A DNA stretch of 64,000 nt, from the IMG/VR virus record IMGVR_UViG_3300046820_000088, positions 38,424 to 102,423 of that record; one strand, written 5' to 3'. A program made the position numbers and the translations under genes. Source of the stretch: a virus. Below are positions 1 to 7,874 of the stretch, in pieces. Numbering within the stretch: position 1 is the stretch's first letter; each line of letters starts with the position of its first letter. The notes below the pieces were generated by a model. It worked only from the letters and a program-made list of their open reading frames with translations, was not told where the DNA came from and searched no databases.

Positions 1-1
1 C

Positions 2-274
2 ACATATCGTATACAGGCAAGATGTAATGTTGCTAACAACTCCGGCGGTACTGCAAATGTTATTACATTTACAGTCAGTTGGATTGACAACTATGTTGAC
101 TCCGGCCCAGCAACATCGGAAAATCCTGCTCCGGGCGATCTAGTTGATGGTACATTAACATTAGATGTTGACCAAATACGTGCAACTGGTACACTGCAAC
201 CAGCTCCTGCTACCGGTCCATTTACTATTTCTGGACCATCTGGTTACACAATCTCTGCAATCTCCGGAACTTAA
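2..274 (+). CDS. C-terminal end of a virion structural protein (partial)
   Basis: An open frame enters from the left edge and ends at TAA 272-274, giving 90 visible residues. The sequence is rich in Thr, Gly, Ser, Pro and Val, with short beta-strand-like stretches and no catalytic motif, as in phage tail or baseplate appendage proteins. The start lies outside the window. It precedes the glycosyltransferase operon, so it could be a substrate of those enzymes, but that is inference from position only. Confidence 0.6.
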   Translation, partial: TYRIQARCNVANNSGGTANVITFTVSWIDNYVDSGPATSENPAPGDLVDGTLTLDVDQIRATGTLQPAPATGPFTISGPSGYTISAISGT

Positions 275-281
275 AATTTAA

Positions 282-325
282 CTCCTATTAAGTACCACAT
301 AAATAATGTGCGTATTTAATAGGAG
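282..325 (+). promoter_or_regulatory. Long hairpin hiding a ribosome site, with a late promoter octamer inside
   Basis: The arms CTCCTATTAA (282-291) and TTAATAGGAG (316-325) are exact reverse complements. Pairing continues with GTAC/GTAT and CACAT/ATGTG around the loop AAATA, with one bulged C, so the stem is about 19 bp. The 3' arm carries the AGGAG ribosome site of the gene at 331. CATAAATA (298-305) matches the T4 late promoter octamer; its predicted +1 is near 311, after the 5' arm. Read-through mRNA would hide the ribosome site while late mRNA would not. This is the logic known for T4 genes e and soc; here it is inferred from sequence. Confidence 0.72.
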
Positions 326-330
326 ATCTC

Positions 331-681
331 ATGGACGAACGTCTACAAAAAGCCTTAGAATTTTCTAACTACAGGCAAACACTCTCAATCCAACGTAAGC
401 AACTTAAAGAAAAGATTGACGCTAGATTAACCTACGGATTTAACGGCGGTATCTTTAAGATTGATAGATCTCTGTTAACATTTGTACAGATGTTATTAGA
501 TCAAGGCAGAGCAACAGATGTTCCGTTGTTAGATTCTAATGAGAATCCAATATTGATTAATAATCTTGAAGCATTTAGGGATGAAATATTGGATAGATAT
601 TTTACATCAACGTATGAATATTACGAAGAATATCAAAAACTAAAACAGAGCAGGTCTGTTGAAAAGTTACTAGATTTATGA
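331..681 (+). CDS. Unknown 116-aa protein, first gene of the glycosyltransferase operon
   Basis: Starts at ATG 331, seven bases after an AGGAG ribosome site that lies in the hairpin described at 282-325. The product is charged, mostly helical in composition, without Cys clusters or membrane segments; residues 30-60 contain a hydrophobic patch and the C-terminus is rich in Tyr and Glu. Its stop overlaps the next start by 4 nt (ATGA), so it is co-translated with the glycosyltransferase-like gene downstream. I do not recognise the family. A small virion or assembly protein is possible, because the hairpin switch implies late-only synthesis. Confidence 0.7.
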   Translation: MDERLQKALEFSNYRQTLSIQRKQLKEKIDARLTYGFNGGIFKIDRSLLTFVQMLLDQGRATDVPLLDSNENPILINNLEAFRDEILDRYFTSTYEYYEEYQKLKQSRSVEKLLDL

Positions 682-1541
682 ACAAAGGTGTATTAATATT
701 TGCTCATAACAATCCTAACATTGATTATGGTCTAATGGCGATTATTGCCGGAGGGCTTGCTAAGAAAAACTTAGGAGTTCCTGTGTCTGTTATTACGGAC
801 AAGTGGACAATCTCTTGGCTAAAAGAAACAGGTATGTACGACAAAGCTGTTGAGGTGTTTGATAAAATAATAGAAGTTGAAAAGCCTGTTACAAAGAATA
901 CTCGAAAGTTACACGACGGTTTTGACAGCAAGATTGTTCCATTTGAAAACTCTAACAGATATTCAGTATATGATTTAAGCCCTTATGATAAAACACTTAT
1001 GATTGACAGTGATTATCTAATCTTCACTGATACACTAAATGAGTATTGGGATGTTGATGCAAGTGTTATGATGAGCGAATCGATGAATGATATTATAGGA
1101 GATCGCGTAGGTATCCTTGACAAGCGTGTATCCGAAACAGGTATTCATATGTTTTGGGCCACAACTGTGATGTTTACAAAGAATGAAGAGAGTCGGTTCT
1201 TCTTTAAGCTAGTTGACTTTATTAAAGACAACTATAGATACTATGCAGATTTGTTTAGATTTAATCCTAAACAATATAGAAACGATATTGCGTTTAGTAT
1301 TGCAAAACATTTAATGAATGGTTTTGAAACTGAGTTTGTCTATACCTTACCGCCTGTGCTAACAGTTTCTGATAAAGATATGCTTCACTTAGTTAAAGAT
1401 AACGGCGACTTGATATTTTTATTAGATCAGCCACTCGATTGCGGCAGCTTTTGGTCGTCGGTTACACGTTCGGCAGATATACATGTAATCAATAAACAAA
1501 GTATCATTAGACATTCTAAACCTCTATTGGAGTTGATATGA
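678..1541 (+). CDS. Glycosyltransferase-like protein (GT-A type)
   Basis: 287 aa. The N-terminus has the strand-helix start of nucleotide-sugar-binding folds (VLIFAHNN), and an acidic D110-S-D112 motif sits in LMIDSDYLIF, the position where GT-A enzymes bind metal and nucleotide sugar. This places it near GT8-like or related transferases; donor and acceptor cannot be told. It overlaps both neighbours by 4 nt (678-681 and 1538-1541), showing an operon with the next transferase. Possible roles are sugar addition to tail fibres, DNA or host surface glycans. Family assignment rests on motif and length only. Confidence 0.65.
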   Translation: MNKGVLIFAHNNPNIDYGLMAIIAGGLAKKNLGVPVSVITDKWTISWLKETGMYDKAVEVFDKIIEVEKPVTKNTRKLHDGFDSKIVPFENSNRYSVYDLSPYDKTLMIDSDYLIFTDTLNEYWDVDASVMMSESMNDIIGDRVGILDKRVSETGIHMFWATTVMFTKNEESRFFFKLVDFIKDNYRYYADLFRFNPKQYRNDIAFSIAKHLMNGFETEFVYTLPPVLTVSDKDMLHLVKDNGDLIFLLDQPLDCGSFWSSVTRSADIHVINKQSIIRHSKPLLELI

Positions 1542-2380
1542 ACTTTGGGTACCTAATAGTTGTATCGTCAAACTCTGAAGTGGACTATCTCAAGTTAGCC
1601 TATGCTGCCGCATTGAGTATCAAGAATACACAAAAAGAAGGTTACGATAAGGTAGCGCTGGTCATCGATGACAACTCCAAACTATCTGATATAAAGAGTC
1701 CTTGGGTATTTGATCACGTTATTGAATGGAGTCAGGAAACATTTTGGGATGGCCGTAGTTGGATGGATCAGCTAAGTCCTTTCGAATACACAGTCTGTAT
1801 TGACGCAGATATGTTGTTCTTAAGAGATTACAGCCATTGGATAGATTATTTTATTGAAAACTCTGAGTTGTATGTTGCTAATAAAGCATACACCTTCCGA
1901 GGCGAAGTTATCACAAATGACTTTTATAGAAAAGCATTTACTAAAAATGATTTGCCTAATCTTTATTCAATGTTTACGTTCTTTAAAAAGGATGCAGCAA
2001 TTGTTAACGAGTTCTTTTCTTTAGGGAGATATATTGTTAAAAATCAAACAGAGTTTTCTAACTTGTTTTTAACAGCACACAAGCCAAAGATTATTGGAAC
2101 AGATGAAGCATTTGCATTGTCTGCAAAGTTGTTAGATATTACAGATGAGATTGCATATACTTTAGATTTTCCTAAACTAGTACATATGAAACCTATGGTA
2201 CAAAACTGGCCATGGCCTGCTGATCGAGTTACTGACCATGCAGGGTTTTACCTGTCAACAAATGGAAAGTTGAAGATAGGAAACTATCAACAACACGACA
2301 TTATTCATTATGTTGAAAAAGATATTATAACTGATGAGCTAGTTAGTATGTTAGAGGAGTTAGCATGGCACAAGAAATAA
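1538..2380 (+). CDS. Glycosyltransferase-like protein with DAD motif
   Basis: 280 aa. A D89-A-D91 motif in VCIDADMLFL follows a Rossmann-like N-terminal half, typical of GT-A transferases using nucleotide sugars and a divalent metal. Weakly similar in layout to the preceding 287-aa protein (both start with a strand, then have the acidic motif near residues 90-110 and a Trp/His-rich C-terminal part), so they may be paralogues. It starts inside the end of its upstream neighbour (ATGA) and overlaps the next gene by 16 nt. Substrate unknown. Confidence 0.68.
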   Translation: MNFGYLIVVSSNSEVDYLKLAYAAALSIKNTQKEGYDKVALVIDDNSKLSDIKSPWVFDHVIEWSQETFWDGRSWMDQLSPFEYTVCIDADMLFLRDYSHWIDYFIENSELYVANKAYTFRGEVITNDFYRKAFTKNDLPNLYSMFTFFKKDAAIVNEFFSLGRYIVKNQTEFSNLFLTAHKPKIIGTDEAFALSAKLLDITDEIAYTLDFPKLVHMKPMVQNWPWPADRVTDHAGFYLSTNGKLKIGNYQQHDIIHYVEKDIITDELVSMLEELAWHKK

Positions 2381-2949
2381 AAGACTTCGATGAGTGGCTA
2401 GCAACATTTCAGGCTCCAACAGTTGAGTACTTTTTTTCTTACGACGAGGAAGGAAAGGTAACGGCATTATATTCTACATTTAATGTAGGAGATTTGACTA
2501 ATATAGTAAAAGTTGATACTGAAGTTGCAGACGCAATCAACTCTGGATTAGAAACACTATTTTCCTATCGTGTAGATATTCGAACAAAGCAGTTGATAAA
2601 GATCAATAGATTTTTAACTCACGGACTTGTTAAGATTGACGATGTATTACATAGAGTAGTTGATAAAAAATGGTCAACAATAGATGATCCTGACCTTAAC
2701 ATCGTATATGATTCTGTAAGCAGTCAACTATCATTTGAGATCAACAAAAAATATAACTCTACCTACTGGGCAGGGGAAACTGAAATGATATTTTTAATCA
2801 CTGCCTATAACGATCCGAATCAGTTAAACGATATGATAAGTGTGAACGTTGCTGATTTATCAAAGAAAACATTTAAAATAACACCGCCTAAAAAGTTTAG
2901 CATTTATACTCGCAGAATCTTTGAGAACTACGTATTTGAAACATTATGA
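2365..2949 (+). CDS. Unknown 194-aa protein in the glycosyltransferase operon
   Basis: Begins at ATG 2365, preceded by GAGGAG within the coding end of the upstream gene, and overlaps it by 16 nt; its stop overlaps the next start by 4 nt. Composition is mixed alpha/beta with many aromatic residues and no recognisable catalytic or metal motif. Being locked between transferase genes suggests a partner, acceptor or scaffold role, but nothing in the sequence proves it. I do not recognise the family. Confidence 0.65.
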   Translation: MAQEIKDFDEWLATFQAPTVEYFFSYDEEGKVTALYSTFNVGDLTNIVKVDTEVADAINSGLETLFSYRVDIRTKQLIKINRFLTHGLVKIDDVLHRVVDKKWSTIDDPDLNIVYDSVSSQLSFEINKKYNSTYWAGETEMIFLITAYNDPNQLNDMISVNVADLSKKTFKITPPKKFSIYTRRIFENYVFETL

Positions 2950-3824
2950 AAACAGTTGAACTAGATATTGTATTTTTAAGTTACGATGAGCCCAACGCTG
3001 ATCTACACTACGCTGACCTATGTAATAAAGTACCATGGGCAAAACGTGTACACGGAGTCAAAGGAAGTGATCACGCACATAAAGCTGCCGCAGAGCTCAG
3101 TGAAACTGAATGGTTGATCACAGTTGATGCTGACAACATTGTTGATTCTAGATTCTTTAATCTTGATATAGACACATCAAATCCGAAAGTTGAAGTTTTT
3201 AGTTGGCTTGCAAGAAACAAGATTAACGGTCTTCTGTACGGAAATGGTGGATTAAAAATCTGGAAAAAAGACTTTATCCTTAACATGAAAAGTCATGAAG
3301 CTAGTGACAGCGAACGTGCTCAAGTTGACTTCTGTTGGGAAGATGGTTATGTACAGTTTAAAGATTGTTATAGCGAAACAGTTATAACAGGCAGTCCTTT
3401 CCAAGCATGGCGTGCAGGATTCCGTGAAGGCGTTAAGATGACCTTGCTCGACGGAATTAAAGTTCCTCCTCAAGAAATCAAAGAACGTATCTGGTGGCAT
3501 AATCTTCATAGACTAAAAATGTGGTCAACTGTTGGCGCTCATGAAGAAAACGGAAAGTATGCGATCCTTGGAGCACGCATGGGAACATGGATGACCAACT
3601 GTACAGATTGGAACTATGTAGATGTGCGTGACTTTGAAGTGTTAAAAAACATTTATGAACAAAATGTCAATCATACTTTCTTAGAACAGGACGCACAAGA
3701 TCTAGGAGTCAAAATTAAACAACAACTGGGTTTAGATTGGCCTTGGCTAGATGAAAAACAAAGTCAATATACATTAGACTTATACGAAGAAACAATCAAA
3801 CTCACAAACACATACCTAAGATGA
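2946..3824 (+). CDS. Glycosyltransferase-like protein, DAD motif, shares a module with the next gene
   Basis: 292 aa. The N-terminal part reads DIVFLSYDEPNAD, then KRVHGVKG at 33-40, then the metal-binding-type D61-A-D63 motif. The order of these three blocks is repeated almost unchanged in the C-terminal domain of the following 550-aa protein, so the two are paralogues. The blocks resemble a GT2-like transferase core. A Trp/His-rich segment near residue 180 and an Arg-rich stretch follow. Overlaps both neighbours by 4 nt. Acceptor unknown; candidates are virion fibres or modified DNA. Confidence 0.62.
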   Translation: MKTVELDIVFLSYDEPNADLHYADLCNKVPWAKRVHGVKGSDHAHKAAAELSETEWLITVDADNIVDSRFFNLDIDTSNPKVEVFSWLARNKINGLLYGNGGLKIWKKDFILNMKSHEASDSERAQVDFCWEDGYVQFKDCYSETVITGSPFQAWRAGFREGVKMTLLDGIKVPPQEIKERIWWHNLHRLKMWSTVGAHEENGKYAILGARMGTWMTNCTDWNYVDVRDFEVLKNIYEQNVNHTFLEQDAQDLGVKIKQQLGLDWPWLDEKQSQYTLDLYEETIKLTNTYLR

Positions 3825-5473
3825 TTTATGATATCTTTTATGCTTCGAGGTCGTCTATAGACTCTGATGACTGGAATCAGTTTCATTCTAGATTTCCGTC
3901 TTCTCAAAAAATAGAAAATGTAAAAACATTTGCCGATATAAAGAAGAAAGCATTTACTAAGTTCTTTTGGGTAGTTTGGAACGATTTAACAATATCACCC
4001 GAGTTTGATTTTAGTTACAGGGTTCCTAAGTGGGACGAAGAGTACATACATATTTGGAAAAATGCAGAATATTTTGACGGGGTGTGTTTATTTTCTAAAG
4101 GAAATACTTTTTCTCAAAGAGAGTTTGACACACGATTCTTTGTTAATAACAAAAAAGAAATAGATGAAGTTGCTAGCTACCCAAAAGCATTTGAAATAGT
4201 AACCATCGATACCTATGAAGAATATCTAGAAACTATTGAGTCTGCAAAGACAAACATGTTCTGGATAGTTTGGAACGATCTAATGCCGTTAGACAGTTTT
4301 AAGTTTGATTTTCAGGTACCTTTTTATAATCAACATATTCCTCACATTTTTAAAAATGGAGAGTTTTTTGACGGTATTGTATTATTGTCTAAAACTAAAC
4401 CAGTTTCTAAAAAAGAGTTTGTACATAGATTTTTTATCAATAAAAAAGAAATCAATATACTGGCAAGCGTTCCAAAACAATATGAACAGTTTTCTTTAGA
4501 ATATTATGAAGACTATCTAGAAGCCAAAGAAAAGTCAAAGACTGAACTTTTCTATTTGGTACCTGAAGAAGTTGAAGTTAAAGATAACTTTAAGTTTGAT
4601 TTATATTTCAGCCATCATAATAGTTACGAGCGTAAGATAAATCACGTATTTAAAAATCAAGATATCGATGAAGACAAGTACAATGGTATAATGCTGTTGT
4701 CAAAATCTAGTGAACTTAGTAAGAGAGAGATTGATTTTAGATATCTGATCGAGAAGAAAGAATACGATGTTGTAGCAAGTACACTAAAGTATTACGACAT
4801 TATTTTTATCAGTTACAATGAGCCAAATGCTGACGAAAGCTATAAAACACTTTTAAAACGCTTTCCTGGGGCAAAACGTGTACACGGAGTCAAAGGTATA
4901 CATCAAGCGCATATAGAAGCTGCAAAGCTGTCTAAGACGCCAATGTTTTGGGTAGTAGATGCCGATGCAACTATTGTTGACGATTTTAACTTTGATTTGC
5001 GTTTGCACAAGTATGACAGAGACATTGTTCATATTTGGCACAGCCGTAATCCTGTCAACGATTTGGAATACGGATATGGCGGAGTTAAACTACTTCCAAA
5101 ATATCTAGCGTTATCTATGAGCACTGATACTGTAGACATGACAACATCTATCAGCAAAAAGATTAGAATAATGCCTACAGTTAGTAACTATACATCGTTT
5201 AATACTGATCCTTTCAGTACCTGGAAATCAGCATTTAGAGAATGTGTAAAACTTGCTAGCCGAGCTATTGATAGAGATTATCAAGCAGAGACTGAATCTA
5301 GATTAAGAACTTGGTGTACAGTTGGATCCGATAAACCATTTGGCAGCTATGCTATTGCCGGAGCAATAGCAGGAGCCAAATACGGATATAACAATATTAC
5401 TGATCCCGAAGCCTTGTCTAAGATTAACAACTTTGAATGGTTGTTAGAACAATATCAGTTGTCAATAAACTGA
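3821..5473 (+). CDS. Large glycosyltransferase-like protein with three degenerate repeats before the active domain
   Basis: 550 aa in four units. Residues about 323-550 form a transferase-like domain with FISYNEPNAD, KRVHGVKG and D380-A-D382. The three units before it (about 1-120, 121-220, 221-322) repeat a shorter version: a strand, then FWVVWND (53-55), FWIVWND (151-153) or FYLVPEE, then a FDF strand, a HIxKN..FDG segment, and LLSK...FxxRF. In these repeats the DAD position is WND or PEE, so they look like copies that lost the metal site. They may bind glycan or dimerise. The stop lies within the convergent radical SAM gene (19-nt overlap). Confidence 0.65.
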   Translation: MIYDIFYASRSSIDSDDWNQFHSRFPSSQKIENVKTFADIKKKAFTKFFWVVWNDLTISPEFDFSYRVPKWDEEYIHIWKNAEYFDGVCLFSKGNTFSQREFDTRFFVNNKKEIDEVASYPKAFEIVTIDTYEEYLETIESAKTNMFWIVWNDLMPLDSFKFDFQVPFYNQHIPHIFKNGEFFDGIVLLSKTKPVSKKEFVHRFFINKKEINILASVPKQYEQFSLEYYEDYLEAKEKSKTELFYLVPEEVEVKDNFKFDLYFSHHNSYERKINHVFKNQDIDEDKYNGIMLLSKSSELSKREIDFRYLIEKKEYDVVASTLKYYDIIFISYNEPNADESYKTLLKRFPGAKRVHGVKGIHQAHIEAAKLSKTPMFWVVDADATIVDDFNFDLRLHKYDRDIVHIWHSRNPVNDLEYGYGGVKLLPKYLALSMSTDTVDMTTSISKKIRIMPTVSNYTSFNTDPFSTWKSAFRECVKLASRAIDRDYQAETESRLRTWCTVGSDKPFGSYAIAGAIAGAKYGYNNITDPEALSKINNFEWLLEQYQLSIN

Positions 5474-6702
5474 TCCCAGTTATCCTTATTAGGTCTTGGG
5501 TTATCTTTGTGAGACCAGATTTTGTCTATCTGACTATTTTCGCCACAGGTGTTTGCACAGAACATAAGTTTATTAGCACCTGTTTGATTCCAAGAATCGG
5601 CAAACACTCTGTTTAAGTGTCCTGCTTCTAATATTTCTTCTAAAGAATAGTTATTAAGATTAAAATATTGATTGCCGTAATCCTGTAGTTTTTTCTTTAG
5701 TTGTACGATTTCCGGAGTTGAATGTGTAGTTTCGATGTTAGTTCCGACATAGCAACACGGACTTACTCTTCCGGCTGAACTAACATATATTTCTCTACCG
5801 CCTCCCCAGGTTTCGGACTTGCATGAAATGTTTTTACAATCTGTATCTGTATAATCGATTTCGCGCTCTTTGAAAGATTTACCGTCAAACTTGTCAACAA
5901 GCTCGTTGTGCGGATCTAATACAGCATATTTGTAAAACTTGATTACTGATGGTTCAATATGGTCGAACCTTGGGATTGGATCTTTTGCAATATCGAAGTT
6001 TCTGTTATCAAGCTCAGTAGGTGGTTCTAACCAATACTTGAACTCTCCTTCTTTTCCTAGTGCTGCTACTTTGACTAGTTTTCCTTCGTTGTTAAATCCC
6101 AATGCTTTTTTAGGAGCAAAGGTTGCAAATCCAAGTTCTATGGATAAGTTCTTGGCTTCTTGGATCTGATGTTCGTTGTGACGAAATATTAAAAAGTCCC
6201 ACTCAGCCTTTCCTCCTGCATTAATAAATGCTTTGGAGTTTTTCATTAAAGTGTTCCAGTTTACATTTCTTCTGTAAAGATGGTTGGTATCTTCTAGACC
6301 ATCGATAGAAAATATAACTTTAAATCTTCGATTAAAACTGTTGGCTGAAAGATGTCCTAATCTAGTCCAATCCTTTTCTCCCCTCATCCCACCGTTAGTA
6401 TTAACAGTGATGTTAACCGTAGGATTGATTGTAAGAATGTGTTCAATGATATTGATAGCATCCTTTGCCATCATAGGATCACCGACAGTACCGCAGAATA
6501 TCCAATGATTAGTTTTCTTAACAATATCGTCAGAGAACCACTCTTTAAACTGTTCGAGAGTTATTTGATTTAACTCTATATCTGGTCGGAGTATTTCTGT
6601 GCCTTCGTAGTATCTAGGACATAGGGGACATGCAGCATTACAATAACTTGAAAGCTCGCAGTGTATTTGAAATAACTTTTCTTTAATCCAAAAATCTGTC
6701 AT
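5455..6702 (-). CDS. Radical SAM protein with C-terminal SPASM-type domain
   Basis: 415 aa. The radical SAM cluster motif is C21-x3-C25-x2-C28, followed by a (beta/alpha)6-type core. The C-terminal third has further cysteines, including SAGRVSPCCYVG and a final CANTC, the layout of SPASM auxiliary iron-sulphur domains. Such enzymes commonly modify peptides or proteins by radical chemistry; the substrate here is unknown. Last of four radical SAM genes on this strand, overlapping the previous by 4 nt and running into the convergent glycosyltransferase gene at its 3' end. Confidence 0.85.
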   Translation of the reverse strand: MTDFWIKEKLFQIHCELSSYCNAACPLCPRYYEGTEILRPDIELNQITLEQFKEWFSDDIVKKTNHWIFCGTVGDPMMAKDAINIIEHILTINPTVNITVNTNGGMRGEKDWTRLGHLSANSFNRRFKVIFSIDGLEDTNHLYRRNVNWNTLMKNSKAFINAGGKAEWDFLIFRHNEHQIQEAKNLSIELGFATFAPKKALGFNNEGKLVKVAALGKEGEFKYWLEPPTELDNRNFDIAKDPIPRFDHIEPSVIKFYKYAVLDPHNELVDKFDGKSFKEREIDYTDTDCKNISCKSETWGGGREIYVSSAGRVSPCCYVGTNIETTHSTPEIVQLKKKLQDYGNQYFNLNNYSLEEILEAGHLNRVFADSWNQTGANKLMFCANTCGENSQIDKIWSHKDNPRPNKDNWDQFIDN

Positions 6703-7874
6703 TTGTATTTTTTAATAAGTTCGCCGAACTCTTTGAATGTTTCGTAATAGTTTTCTTTTCGATAAGCATCATGTATATCGATCTGTTCTTTGAACTTATT
6801 CCAACGCCAGTCTGTAAATGTCCCGTCTTGAACAAACTTTATAATACCGGGAATCTGATGCCATTCTCTTTCAAACTTTTTATCGATGCTTTCTAGTTTT
6901 TTACATATTGCTTCTTTTATCTCATCTGGAAAGATATTAGAACAATAGTAGTCTGGATAGTGTACAAGATTTAGATATATATGCCAGTTTTCTTTTTCAA
7001 AGAATTCTAAAAACTCAGGCACATAGTAGACGTTCAATGCACTGATGGTATGACATATTCCGAATAAAATATTGTCTCGACCTTTAGCCCATTCTCTAGC
7101 TTTTTGCATATTTGCATATACTTCGTTCCACTTTGCAGGATGTCTCATAAATTCAAACTGTAGACCAATACCATCGATGCTGAAGCCAATATCGACAAAC
7201 TTGAAATGATCAAACAACTTAATATGTTCTTCATTCCATTGAGTTCCGTTGGTATTGTAGTGTAGAGTTTGATTCTTGCTCCAGCCGTTAGCTACAGACT
7301 TTTCAATAAACTCCCACTGCTGTTTTATAAGCCAAGGTTCTCCTCCGTAGAAATCTATTTGAATAACATCTTTACCGATGTCCTCTATTTCTGACCACAG
7401 CTTGCTTTCTTTTTCCCAGCTATCGTTATATATTTTAGCATTGATGAGATATTCTTTCTTTGGTAGCTTAACACCTTCGATCATTGTGTCGTAATATTCG
7501 TTAAGCCATAGGCTGCTGCTATATGGGTGACAAGTTCTGCATTTAATATTGCAGGTGTTGCCCATGTTTAGTTCTAGTGTTTTAATACCGTCTGTTTCTG
7601 CAAAGTCAAACTTTGCATTGTCTCGGATTCGTTTACTATCACGCCCGGCATCTTCTTCGTTCCAGCACTTAATACACGCAGGATGTCTTTCACCTTTTTT
7701 AAACGCCTCCCTAACATCTTCCATATAGGGATCTTTCCATAACTCTGTTAGTGTATGATCAACGACTCTATTTTTAGATGATCCGTCAATCATACAACAG
7801 TGTTTTATAGACCCCGTTGAATTTATGCTAAGATTATGAAATGCATTGACACAATAAAACTTTTTATTTTCCAT
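6699..7874 (-). CDS. Radical SAM protein with N-terminal twitch/SPASM-like cysteines
   Basis: 391 aa from ATG 7874; the longer frame to 7913 lacks a good ribosome site and would deepen the overlap with the upstream gene. The N-terminal 90 residues carry C8, C26-C27, C67 and C70 in the style of an auxiliary iron-sulphur (twitch/SPASM) module (STGSIKHCC, then CIKCWNEEDAG). The radical SAM motif C108-x3-C112-x2-C115 follows, then GGEPW. The auxiliary module therefore precedes the core, opposite to classical SPASM proteins. Overlaps the upstream gene by 11 nt and the next by 4 nt. Substrate unknown. Confidence 0.83.
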   Translation of the reverse strand: MENKKFYCVNAFHNLSINSTGSIKHCCMIDGSSKNRVVDHTLTELWKDPYMEDVREAFKKGERHPACIKCWNEEDAGRDSKRIRDNAKFDFAETDGIKTLELNMGNTCNIKCRTCHPYSSSLWLNEYYDTMIEGVKLPKKEYLINAKIYNDSWEKESKLWSEIEDIGKDVIQIDFYGGEPWLIKQQWEFIEKSVANGWSKNQTLHYNTNGTQWNEEHIKLFDHFKFVDIGFSIDGIGLQFEFMRHPAKWNEVYANMQKAREWAKGRDNILFGICHTISALNVYYVPEFLEFFEKENWHIYLNLVHYPDYYCSNIFPDEIKEAICKKLESIDKKFEREWHQIPGIIKFVQDGTFTDWRWNKFKEQIDIHDAYRKENYYETFKEFGELIKKYK

